Source of the DNA: DAOMOD01 sp964526035
GTDB taxonomy: Bacteria > Pseudomonadota > Gammaproteobacteria > Xanthomonadales > BPKI01
Direction: 5' to 3'
Length of the DNA stretch: 16,657 nt
Assembly: GCA_964526035.1 (NCBI GenBank)
Contig: CAZGKE010000069.1
Location: 1 to 16,657 of the forward strand
Position numbers and translations under genes: made by a program. Below are positions 1 through 7,102 of the stretch, one piece after another. The notes below the pieces were generated by a model. The model was not told the DNA's origin. It did no database searches and saw nothing but the letters and a program-made list of their open reading frames with translations. Position 1 is the stretch's first letter. Each line of letters opens with the position of its first letter.

Positions 1-68
1 TCCGCAAGAAGGACGGGGAGTGGCGCGCCTTCACCTGGCAGGCGACGCGCGAGGCGGAAGGGGACTGA
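1..68 (+). CDS. 3' end of an unidentified gene (partial)
   Basis: Reading from base 3, an open frame runs to a TGA at 66-68 and gives a short C-terminal tail containing DGEWRAFTWQATREAEGD. The tail is charged, has two tryptophans and ends just before the gene-free stretch, as expected for a genuine gene terminus. Only about 21 residues are visible, so no family can be assigned. It points away from the S9 peptidase gene that ends at 248 on the other strand, so the two genes are convergent. Confidence 0.55.
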   Translation, partial: RKKDGEWRAFTWQATREAEGD

Positions 69-100
69 TGGGAACCATCGCTCCAGGAACATGGCGTCTC

Positions 101-178
101 CTGTAGGAGCCCACCCGTGGGCGATCGTTCGCATACCTCGGAGCAAAGCGCAGGTCGCCCACGGATGGGCTCCTACAG
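101..178. repeat. Inverted pair of REP-like palindromic elements
   Basis: Two 26-base arms (101-126 and 153-178) are reverse complements with only two mismatches, separated by 26 bases. Each arm starts at its outer end with CTGTAGGAGC and contains its own small palindrome (CCCAC-CC-GTGGG in the left arm). This is the architecture of REP/BIME elements, and the TGTAGGAGC head is the form common in Pseudomonas and Xanthomonad genomes. It lies between two convergent genes, a usual REP location. No RAYT transposase gene is in the window. A degraded single relative is seen at 6986-7010. Confidence 0.8.
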
Positions 179-227
179 AGTGGCATCCCGCGTCGTCCAT
201 GCGCCACACATCGATGGGACGCTGCGC

Positions 228-247
228 GTCGGCATGGGGATGCCGAC
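228..247 (-). terminator. Stem-loop abutting the S9 peptidase stop codon
   Basis: GTCGGCAT (228-235) and ATGCCGAC (240-247) form a perfect 8-bp stem with a 4-base loop. It begins at the base next to the stop codon (248-250) of the minus-strand peptidase gene. There is no following run of T on the minus strand, so a classic intrinsic terminator is not supported. It could still be a 3'-end stabiliser or a weak terminator. Confidence 0.4.
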
Positions 248-2278
248 CTACTCCTTCGTCCGATAGCGCTCGAACCACGCCAGCGTATGCAGGACCTGCG
301 CGATCAGGTGGCTGGGGCGGGCGCTGATGCCGTGGGATGCGCCGGGGATGCGCGCCAGCGCGGTATCGATGCGGCGAAGCTTCAGCGCCTGGTAGTACTG
401 CTCGCTCTCGGCCATCGGCGTGCGCAGGTCGTCCTCGCCGGTGATCACCATGGTTGGCGTGGTGACGTTGCCGACGCGCATCAGCGGCGAGTACTTGAGA
501 TAGTGCTCGGGCTTTTCCCACGGCGGCGCCGGAAACCAGTAGTTCTGGTAGAACGTGTAGCCGTCGGAGGTAAGTGCGAAGCTCAGCCAGTTGATCACCG
601 GCTTGGCCACCACCGCGGCGCGAAAGCGGTCGGTGGTGCCGACGATCCATGCGGTCAGCACGCCGCCGCCGGAGCCCCCGGTGACGAACAGCTGGTCGGG
701 GTCGATGTAGCCTTTCTCGATCACCGCATCGACCACGCTGATCAGGTCGTCGTAGTCCTCGCTCGGATAGTTCTGGTGGATCCAGTTGGCAAAATCCATG
801 CCGTAGCTGGTGCTGCCGCGCGGGTTGGCGTACACCACCACGTAGCCTTGCGCGGCGTAGAGCTGGATCTCGGGGGCGAAGATCGGGCCATAGGCGGTGT
901 GTGGTCCGCCGTGAATCTCCAGCAGCAGCGGGTATTTCTTCTCGGGATCGAAGCTCGGCGGGCGCACGATCCAGGCGTGCACCGGCTGACCGTCGTGACT
1001 GGACGGAATGCGGATCTCCTCGACCACGCCGAGTTCGCGCTGGGCCAGCAGCGGGCCGCTGAGGTCGGTCAACCGGCGCGGGCTGCCACCGCGCTCGACC
1101 ACGGCGACGTTGGCCGGTGAATGCACGCCGTTGGCGGTGTAGACGATGCGCCCCGAGCGCGACACGCTCATCTGGCCGCCGGTGTAGGGGCGGCCCATGG
1201 CGGTACCGCCGTAGTCGCGTGTCAGCTCGCGCGGTGCGCTGCCTGCGGCGTCGATCCAGGCCACCACGGTCTCGCCCTGATCGTCGTAGCTCACGTACAG
1301 CCCGCGACCGCGCGCGTCCCAGTACGCCTCTTCGATGCCACGATCGAGGTCTGCGCTGAGCGGGCGCGAATCACCGCTGTCGCGATCCATCACGTACAGG
1401 CGCATGTCCTGATGGCTCAAACCGCTGTCGTCGAAGCCGAGATAGGCGATGCGGCGGCCATCCGGCGACACCTTCGGCGAGGATTCCATGCCGACACGCG
1501 TGGACAGGCGGGTCAGCGCACCGTCGGCCAACGCGACCTGCCAGAGCGCGGCGCGGCGCGGGGCGTATTCCCAGTCCTCGTCGCGGTTGGCGGTGAACAC
1601 GATGGCGCTGCCGTCCGGCCACCAGTCGTAGGCACCGCCATGCTCGAAGTCGCCCGCGGTCAGCTGGCGCGGGCTGCCGCCTTCGGCCGGCATCACGAAC
1701 AGGTGGGTGCGTCCGGGCTCGATGTAGCCGCGGCCGTCGGCGCGGTAATAGAGCTTGTCGATGACGCGTACCGGCGGTCCCCAGTCGGCGCCCTTGGGCG
1801 GCTTCGGCATCGAGGTCAGCGGCTTCTCGTCCGTCGCCACGCGCATGGTGAACGCAAACGACTTGCCGTCCGGGGACCAGCTGAGATTGCCGGGCGACTC
1901 CGGCAGGCGGCTGATGCGCGCCGACTGCCCGGAATCGAACCAGTGCACCCAGATCTGCGCGCCCTCTTCGCGCAATGAGACGAACGCCACGCGCGATCCG
2001 TCCGGCGAGAGGCGCGGCTGGCTGTCGTTGGCAGTGCCGCTGGTCAGCGGCCGGTGATTCGCGCCGTCGGCGTCGATCATCCACAGGTTCGAACGGCGAC
2101 GGTCCGCTTTCACATCGAAAAAGTTGCGCACGTAGACGATGCGGCGGCCATCGGCGCTGATCTGCGGATCAGACGCCCACTCCAGTTCGAAGATGTCCAT
2201 GGGCTGCAGGGCCGGCAGCGCCGCGGCAAGCGGCGACAGCAGGAGCAGCAGGGCGAGGACCGGCAGGATGCGGCGCAT
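248..2278 (-). CDS. Exported S9 family serine peptidase (acylaminoacyl/dipeptidyl-peptidase type)
   Basis: This is a 676-residue peptidase of the prolyl oligopeptidase clan. A signal peptide (MRRILPVLALLLLLSPLAAA) predicts export to the periplasm or beyond. Residues about 25-400 carry repeated PD40/TolB propeller strands such as ISADGRRIVYVR, LSPDGSRVAFVS and VSPDGRRIAYLG. The alpha/beta-hydrolase domain follows, with an oxyanion-region motif LLEIHGGPH. The catalytic triad is readable: nucleophile Ser536 in GGSGGG, Asp617 in GEDDLRTP, and His649 in GASHGIS. Length and order match a complete S9 enzyme. The family removes dipeptides or acylated residues from short peptides; the exact specificity cannot be read here. 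The gene is last of four minus-strand genes, 102 bases after the decarboxylase-like gene, so it may be co-transcribed or have its own promoter. No strong Shine-Dalgarno precedes the start, but the signal peptide supports it. Confidence 0.93.
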   Translation of the reverse strand: MRRILPVLALLLLLSPLAAALPALQPMDIFELEWASDPQISADGRRIVYVRNFFDVKADRRRSNLWMIDADGANHRPLTSGTANDSQPRLSPDGSRVAFVSLREEGAQIWVHWFDSGQSARISRLPESPGNLSWSPDGKSFAFTMRVATDEKPLTSMPKPPKGADWGPPVRVIDKLYYRADGRGYIEPGRTHLFVMPAEGGSPRQLTAGDFEHGGAYDWWPDGSAIVFTANRDEDWEYAPRRAALWQVALADGALTRLSTRVGMESSPKVSPDGRRIAYLGFDDSGLSHQDMRLYVMDRDSGDSRPLSADLDRGIEEAYWDARGRGLYVSYDDQGETVVAWIDAAGSAPRELTRDYGGTAMGRPYTGGQMSVSRSGRIVYTANGVHSPANVAVVERGGSPRRLTDLSGPLLAQRELGVVEEIRIPSSHDGQPVHAWIVRPPSFDPEKKYPLLLEIHGGPHTAYGPIFAPEIQLYAAQGYVVVYANPRGSTSYGMDFANWIHQNYPSEDYDDLISVVDAVIEKGYIDPDQLFVTGGSGGGVLTAWIVGTTDRFRAAVVAKPVINWLSFALTSDGYTFYQNYWFPAPPWEKPEHYLKYSPLMRVGNVTTPTMVITGEDDLRTPMAESEQYYQALKLRRIDTALARIPGASHGISARPSHLIAQVLHTLAWFERYRTKE

Positions 2279-2344
2279 GTGGACACCCGGATGGCACGGA
2301 GGAAGCGCCAGTGTGCCTGCTCCCGCGCCAGCGCGGAAACCAGG

Positions 2345-2369
2345 GTGCCGGTCAGGCAGTGCCCGGCAC
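2345..2369 (-). terminator. Possible weak hairpin between decarboxylase and peptidase genes
   Basis: GTGCCGG (2345-2351) pairs perfectly with CCGGCAC (2363-2369) around an 11-base loop. It lies 11 bases past the stop codon of the minus-strand decarboxylase gene. The stem is short and not followed by a T run. It may attenuate read-through into the S9 peptidase gene, or simply be chance in GC-rich DNA. Confidence 0.25.
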
Positions 2370-2380
2370 GGTCGCCATCC

Positions 2381-4039
2381 TTACGGCGCCAGCTTGCGCT
2401 TGAGCAACCTGGCCAGCGCGGCGGGCATGTGCGGCAGCGCGCGCAGCATCCACGGCAGCACGCGGCGCTTGGCGCCGCTCAGCGACTCGGGCACCACGGC
2501 TTCGATCAAGTGCGGGCCGGGATGGTCGAATGCATACTGCAGCGCCTTGAGACAATCCTCGGCGCTGTCGACGCGCACCGCGTGCACACCCATACCCTGG
2601 GCGAGGCGCGCGAAATGAAGGGTGGGGTCGCTGAGGTCGAGCTGGCTGCGCGCCTTGGGGCCGATGCGTGCCGCGCCCACGCGCTCGAGTTCGACGTTGA
2701 GCACCGAATAGGACTCGTTGGCAAAGACGATGGTGGTGACGTCGAGGCGCTCGCGCGCCATGGTCCACAGCGCCTGCAGCGTGTACATGGCGCTGCCATC
2801 GCCGATCAGCGCCAGCACCGGGCGCTCGGGACTGGCGATGGCGGCGCCGACCGCATTGGGCAGGCCCTGGCCGATGGCACCGCCGGTCAGCGTGATCAGG
2901 TCGTGGTGCGGGCAGCCTGCGGTCATCATCGGCAGCATCAGGCCCGAGGTGATCGCCTCGTCGACGATGATGGCGCGCTCCGGCAGCAGATGACCGATCG
3001 CCGCGCAGACCTTCTCGGCGGTGAGCGGGCCGCGCGGCGGCTCGGGGCGACTTGCCACCTGAAGCGTCGGCTCGGCATTGGCGGCACCCAGTGCCTCGGC
3101 CACAGCCTCCAGGCTGGCGAGCGCATCCTGCTCCGGGGCGGCGAGCGTGTGCACCTTGCAGCGCTTGGGCACCAGATCGCTGGGCCTGCCCGGATAGGCG
3201 AAGAACGACACCGGCGACTTGGCGTCGACCAGCACCAGATGGTCGAACTCGGCCAGCTGCACCCCGGCCATTTCGGCGAGGTAGGCGATGCGCTCGACCG
3301 CCGGCAGACCGGCGCCGCGCTCGAGCCGGGTGGGGAAGACCTCGGCGTGCAGCTTGACGCCGCTGTGCGCGGCAATCCGCGCGGCGACGCGCAGCGCAGG
3401 CTCTCGCAGTGCCCGGCCACCGAGCAGCAGCGCGGTCTTGCGGCCTGAGCGGATTGCTTCAAGGACGGCGGCCACGGTTGCATCGTCTGCGGCTGCCGGC
3501 GCCGGCGGCGGAGGCGGCGGACAGGGTTGCGCATCCTCGCTCCAGGACACGTCAGCGGGAAGGATCAGGGTGGCGACCTGTCCGGGCGGTCCCTGCGCCG
3601 CCACGATGGCGTCGACCGCGTCGCTGCACAGAGATGCCGTGCTCTGCGCGGTGCGCACGAAATCCGGCGAAACGTTGCGCGCCACGGTCTCGATGTCGGA
3701 CTGCAGCTGGGCGTTGTACTGCACGTGATAGGTCGCATGATCACCGACGATGTTCACGACGGGCACCTTGCCCTTGCGCGCGTTGTGCAGGTTGGCCAGC
3801 CCGTTGCCCAATCCGCAGCCCAGGTGCAGCAAGGTGGCAGCGGGCTTGTCGGCCATACGCGCGTAGCCATCGGCGGCACCGGTGGCCACGCCTTCGAACA
3901 GAGTCAGCACGGCCCGCATGCGCGGCTCGCTGTCGAGCGCCGCGACGAAGTGCATTTCGCTGGTGCCGGGGTTGCTGAAACAGACCTCGATGCCGGCGTC
4001 GGCAAGGGTCTTCATCAGGGCTTGGGCGCCGTTGGGCAT
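2381..4039 (-). CDS. Thiamine-diphosphate-dependent enzyme, acetolactate synthase / benzoylformate decarboxylase-like
   Basis: The 552-residue product has the three-domain ThDP fold. The N-terminal pyrimidine-binding domain contains SNPGTSEMHFVAALD and the cofactor-activating Glu49 in LFEGVATGAADGYARM. His72 in LLHLGCGLGNG aligns with the catalytic His70 of benzoylformate decarboxylase. A proline-rich linker (PCPPPPPPAP) leads into the central domain. The C-terminal diphosphate-binding motif runs from GDGS (413-416) to Asn441. The N terminus closely resembles the uncharacterised 'acetolactate synthase large subunit-like' group (PRK12474) rather than biosynthetic IlvB, and no small subunit gene is nearby. 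The start is set by GGAG at 4046-4049, six bases upstream. It lies 30 bases after a hydroxy-acid dehydrogenase gene, which suggests it acts on the 2-keto acid made by that enzyme. The substrate is unknown. Confidence 0.88.
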   Translation of the reverse strand: MPNGAQALMKTLADAGIEVCFSNPGTSEMHFVAALDSEPRMRAVLTLFEGVATGAADGYARMADKPAATLLHLGCGLGNGLANLHNARKGKVPVVNIVGDHATYHVQYNAQLQSDIETVARNVSPDFVRTAQSTASLCSDAVDAIVAAQGPPGQVATLILPADVSWSEDAQPCPPPPPPAPAAADDATVAAVLEAIRSGRKTALLLGGRALREPALRVAARIAAHSGVKLHAEVFPTRLERGAGLPAVERIAYLAEMAGVQLAEFDHLVLVDAKSPVSFFAYPGRPSDLVPKRCKVHTLAAPEQDALASLEAVAEALGAANAEPTLQVASRPEPPRGPLTAEKVCAAIGHLLPERAIIVDEAITSGLMLPMMTAGCPHHDLITLTGGAIGQGLPNAVGAAIASPERPVLALIGDGSAMYTLQALWTMARERLDVTTIVFANESYSVLNVELERVGAARIGPKARSQLDLSDPTLHFARLAQGMGVHAVRVDSAEDCLKALQYAFDHPGPHLIEAVVPESLSGAKRRVLPWMLRALPHMPAALARLLKRKLAP

Positions 4040-4069
4040 GGGGTTCTCCGGAAGCAGTGCGGCGACGTG

Positions 4070-5221
4070 TCAGGTCGGTTCAATGTGCGAGGCGTCAATA
4101 TCTGCGATGCGCGTGACGCCGCAGAGCGCCATGGTGGTGCGCAGCTCCTGCTGCCAGGTGGCAAGCAGGGCGCGCAGGCCTGACTCGCCGCCGCCGGCCA
4201 GCGCCCACACCCAGGGGCGACCGATCAGCACGCCGCGTGCGCCGAGCGCCAATGCCCGGAACACGTCGGCGCCGCTGCGCACGCCGCCGTCGACCAGCAC
4301 TTCGGTCTGTGCGCCCACTGCGCGGGCAATGGCGGGCAGCTTCGAGGCGGTGGACGCTGCGCCTTCGAGCTGACGCCCGCCGTGGTTGGAAACCACGATG
4401 CCGTCCGCCCCAGCCGTCACCGCAGCCCGCGCGTCGTCCACGTCGAGGATCCCCTTGAGCAGCAGCCGTCCCTTCCACGATCCGCGCAGCCGCTCGATAT
4501 CGGTCCAGGTGACGGTGGGATCGAATTGGGCATCGATGAAGGCGCGCAAGGCGTTGAGGTCGCGCGCGCCGGGCGCGTGCTCGGCCAGGTTGCCGAACAC
4601 CAGCGGCTTGCCGCGCAGGGCGACGTTCCAGATCCAGCCTGGCCGCCCGAGGAGCTGTTCAATCTTCAGAAGCTTCGGCCTGAGCCCGACGAGCGTCATG
4701 CCGTTGCGCGGGTCGCGATGGCGCATGCCGGCCAGCGGCAGGTCCACCGTGAACACCAGCGTGCGGCAGCCCGCCTCCCAGGCCCGCCGCAGTACCGCCT
4801 CCACGATGCCGCGGTCGCGCAGCATGTAGAGCTGGAACCAGAACGGCGCGTCGGCCGCGGCCGCGACTTCGTGGAGCGGGCAGATGCCCACGGTCGACAG
4901 GGTAAACGGCACGCCGGCCGCATGCGCGGCGCGCGCCGCCTGGGCCTCGCCGCGCCGCGCCATGATGCCGGCGAGACCGACCGGTGCCAGCGCCAGCGGC
5001 ATGCTGCAGTTCTCGCCGGCAAGCGTGGCGGCGGTATCGACGCCGTCCACATCCTTCAGCACCCGTTGGCGAAGCGCAATCGCGGCCCAATCGGCGACGT
5101 TGGCCCGCAGGGTGTGCTCCTCGCCGGCGCCGCCGTCGATGTAGTCGAACAGGAAGCGCGGCAGCCGACGGCAGGCCAGGGCGCGATAGTCGTTCGCGTT
5201 GACGGGGCAGGGTCGGATCAT
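4070..5221 (-). CDS. FMN-dependent alpha-hydroxy-acid dehydrogenase (LldD / MdlB / glycolate oxidase family)
   Basis: The 383-residue product oxidises a 2-hydroxy acid to a 2-keto acid, using FMN in a TIM barrel. All family catalytic residues are visible: Tyr27 in FDYIDGGAGEE, the WFQLYMLRDR strand with Gln and Tyr, Asp in TVDLPLAGMRHRDPRNGM, Lys256 in LLLKGILDVDDA, and His280 and Arg283 in VSNHGGRQLEG. The FMN phosphate site VLVDGGVRSGADV...GVLIGRP is also present. The Lys-to-His spacing of 24 residues equals that of spinach glycolate oxidase. A longer in-frame ORF begins upstream at 5392, but the start at 5221 has GAGGA seven bases before it and gives the normal family N terminus. That ribosome site overlaps the stop of the preceding flavoprotein gene, indicating coupled translation. 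The substrate (lactate, mandelate, glycolate or another acid) cannot be decided from sequence alone. Confidence 0.92.
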   Translation of the reverse strand: MIRPCPVNANDYRALACRRLPRFLFDYIDGGAGEEHTLRANVADWAAIALRQRVLKDVDGVDTAATLAGENCSMPLALAPVGLAGIMARRGEAQAARAAHAAGVPFTLSTVGICPLHEVAAAADAPFWFQLYMLRDRGIVEAVLRRAWEAGCRTLVFTVDLPLAGMRHRDPRNGMTLVGLRPKLLKIEQLLGRPGWIWNVALRGKPLVFGNLAEHAPGARDLNALRAFIDAQFDPTVTWTDIERLRGSWKGRLLLKGILDVDDARAAVTAGADGIVVSNHGGRQLEGAASTASKLPAIARAVGAQTEVLVDGGVRSGADVFRALALGARGVLIGRPWVWALAGGGESGLRALLATWQQELRTTMALCGVTRIADIDASHIEPT

Positions 5222-5228
5222 GGGTACG

Positions 5229-5233
5229 TCCTC
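5229..5233 (-). promoter_or_regulatory. Ribosome binding site overlapping the upstream stop codon
   Basis: On the minus strand, TGAGGA fuses the stop codon of the FAD dehydrogenase gene (5232-5234) with the GAGGA Shine-Dalgarno (5229-5233) of the hydroxy-acid dehydrogenase gene. The spacing to ATG at 5221 is seven bases. This fixes the downstream start and suggests that the two flavoproteins are made together by translational coupling. Confidence 0.7.
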
Positions 5234-6845
5234 AACCGCCTGAGCCGATCGAGCGCGCGGCGGCACGCGCGGTGAGGATGCAGCCGGGCAGGAAGGTGCC
5301 TTCGAGCGAGCGCTTGCCGTGCGCACCGCCGCCGCCGAAACCGGCAGCCTCACCGGCGCAGTACAGCCCGATGATCGGCCGACCGGCCGCATCGAGCACG
5401 CGACTTTCCAGATCGGTGCGCAGGCCGCCGAGGCTCTTGCGCGTGATCAGCTGCATGCGGATGGCGATGAACGGACCGGCGCCGCGCGCCTTGAGCGGCG
5501 CCGGAGGGCAGGTGCGCAGGCGGTCCGGCCGCCACTGACGGGCGTGCAGGATGCGGCGGATCTGGTCGTCATTGCTGAGCGCGGCGCCCTTGGCGAAGTT
5601 GGCGTCGAAGGCGTCGGCGGTGGCCTCGAGCCGCGCCGGATCGACATCGTGCGAAGCGGTCAGCGCATTCATCTTCGCGGCCAGTCCGGGGAGCGTGTCG
5701 TCGACCAGGAAGTCGGCGCTCTCGCGCTGCATCTGGCGCACCAGCCGATGATTGCCGAACAGGGTCTCGAAGAGGAATCGAACGAACTGACGCTCGCGAA
5801 TGCGCGCGTTGTGTTCGGCGCCGGAAATGGCAAACTCGCGCGCGGCGATGCGCCAGTTGAGCAGATGCCAGGTCCAGGGTTTCTCCTGCGCCGCCACACG
5901 CTGGCACAGCCAGTGGGTGTCGAAGCCGGTCACCAGCGGCTCGGGGCCGATGCGTTCGCCGCGGTGATCCAGCCACAGCGCCGACTTGCAGGGAATGGTC
6001 GACAGGCCGTGTCCCTCGAAGTGCGGATAGGGATGCGGAAAGCCTGCGGCGTAGTTCCACATCTCGCCGGGATTGACGATCTGCCCGCCGAAGGATTCCG
6101 CCACCAGGCGGTGAAGTCGGCCATCGGCGAACGGGTGAGCGCCATTCAACAGCTTCGCCGGCATCGGCCGGTCCGCCGGCCAGTTTGCGCGGCACTGTTC
6201 ATGGCCGCCGTTGATGCCGCCCATGGCCAACACCACCACCGGGGCGCGCAGACGCACCTCGGCCCCAGTCGATTCATCGATCGCCATCGCGCCGCCGACG
6301 CTGCCGGCCGCTTGTTCCAGCGCGATCACGCGGTGACCGTGCAGCAGCCGCAGCCGTCCGCCGCTGTCGGCGCCGTGCATGGCGGCGATCAGACGTCGCG
6401 TGAGTTCCCGCGCCGTGCCCCAGACGATGTGGTAACGCGGCAGTGAATTGCCCTCGCCGAAGCGGCCGCGCTCGACCCAGTTCACCGCCGGCAGGAACTT
6501 GATGCCCTCGCCGATCAGCCAGTCGTGCACCTCGGGCCGCGAGCGCTCCACGTAGTGACGCGCCCAGGCCAGCGACGCGTGGTCGTCCAGATCGACTTCG
6601 CCAAAGCGCAGCCAGTCGGCCAGCGCGATCTCCGGGCTGTCGGGAATCTTCATCCGCGCCTGCAGCGGCGTACCGACCAGCGCCATGCCCCCGAAAGCCC
6701 ACAGCGCGAGGCCACCGAAGCGTTCCGGACTGTCGCGATCGACCACGGTCACCGACAGCCCCGCGCGCAGCGCTTCCAGCGCACAGACGATGCCGGCCAG
6801 GCCGCCGCCGACCACCAGCACATCCGAAGCGGGAGAAGAGCTCAT
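5232..6845 (-). CDS. FAD-binding dehydrogenase (fumarate reductase / ketosteroid dehydrogenase superfamily)
   Basis: The 537-residue flavoprotein has an N-terminal Rossmann motif VLVVGGGLAG (GGGLAG at 13-18), then a GG-doublet region with ERFGGLALWAFGGMALV, and a C-terminal FAD-binding block CAGEAAGFGGGG followed by HGKRSLEGTFLPGC. The layout, including WVERGRFGEGNSLPRYH and ITRKSLGGLRTDLESRVL, matches the 'putative FAD-binding dehydrogenase' group (PRK12834), whose members are about 550 residues and whose substrate is not established. No signal peptide is seen, so it should be cytoplasmic. An in-frame ATG at 6971 would add 42 residues unlike the family, so 6845 is preferred, although it lacks a clear Shine-Dalgarno. 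It is the first gene of a minus-strand cassette and ends 10 bases before the FMN hydroxy-acid dehydrogenase gene. Confidence 0.88.
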   Translation of the reverse strand: MSSSPASDVLVVGGGLAGIVCALEALRAGLSVTVVDRDSPERFGGLALWAFGGMALVGTPLQARMKIPDSPEIALADWLRFGEVDLDDHASLAWARHYVERSRPEVHDWLIGEGIKFLPAVNWVERGRFGEGNSLPRYHIVWGTARELTRRLIAAMHGADSGGRLRLLHGHRVIALEQAAGSVGGAMAIDESTGAEVRLRAPVVVLAMGGINGGHEQCRANWPADRPMPAKLLNGAHPFADGRLHRLVAESFGGQIVNPGEMWNYAAGFPHPYPHFEGHGLSTIPCKSALWLDHRGERIGPEPLVTGFDTHWLCQRVAAQEKPWTWHLLNWRIAAREFAISGAEHNARIRERQFVRFLFETLFGNHRLVRQMQRESADFLVDDTLPGLAAKMNALTASHDVDPARLEATADAFDANFAKGAALSNDDQIRRILHARQWRPDRLRTCPPAPLKARGAGPFIAIRMQLITRKSLGGLRTDLESRVLDAAGRPIIGLYCAGEAAGFGGGGAHGKRSLEGTFLPGCILTARAAARSIGSGG

Positions 6846-7102
6846 CGCAGGGGCGCCGTGTGTACGAAGACGTGATTGAAACACGGAGCGGGTCCTGCGC
6901 GCAGTGGGGACGATCCTGCAGGGCGCGGCGTTGGTCGCAGTCCAACGGTTCGCGACACACCCGCGCTGCATTCAGGCGATGGGACGGTCGCCCACCGGTG
7001 GGCGCCTGCGGCGCAGCCGCGCAGTCGCTGATGCTGCACCCGCGGTCGCCCCTTCACGTGGATTCCGCTAGATTGCCGGGTTCGTTGTTCCGGAGTCTGT
7101 CC
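6846..7102. other. Divergent intergenic region, 257 bases
   Basis: This gene-free stretch separates the minus-strand flavoprotein gene from the plus-strand amidohydrolase gene, so it must hold promoters for both. It contains the REP-like palindrome at 6989-7004. A possible -10 element, TAGATT (7069-7074), lies 28 bases before the plus-strand start, but I see no convincing -35 partner. No RNA gene is apparent. Confidence 0.5.
6986..7010. repeat. Degraded REP-like element with a 16-bp perfect palindrome
   Basis: GGTCGCCCAC at 6986-6995, and the rest to 7010, match the right arm of the 101-178 repeat with a handful of substitutions. Its centre, CGCCCACC-GGTGGGCG (6989-7004), is a perfect palindrome. 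It lies in the divergent promoter region between the flavoprotein cassette and the amidohydrolase gene. It could be an old solitary REP copy, or the palindrome could serve as a regulator site; the family resemblance favours REP. Confidence 0.45.

Noticed and set aside
101..178. CRISPR-like repeat-spacer arrangement
   Set aside because: There are only two units, in inverted rather than direct orientation, with internal palindromes. This is REP/BIME structure, not a CRISPR array.
2054..3448. A 464-codon plus-strand open frame across the peptidase and decarboxylase genes
   Set aside because: It spans the ends of two well-supported minus-strand genes and has a low-complexity Arg/His/Gln-rich product with no domain. 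It is a shadow frame.
2381..4039. Calling the ThDP enzyme the biosynthetic acetolactate synthase IlvB
   Set aside because: There is no small-subunit gene or branched-chain biosynthesis neighbour, and the N-terminal motifs fit the uncharacterised group closer to benzoylformate decarboxylase.
5222..5392. N-terminal extension of the hydroxy-acid dehydrogenase from an ATG at 5392
   Set aside because: It would overlap the upstream flavoprotein gene by about 160 bases and add non-family sequence. The start at 5221 has a good ribosome site and a normal family N terminus.
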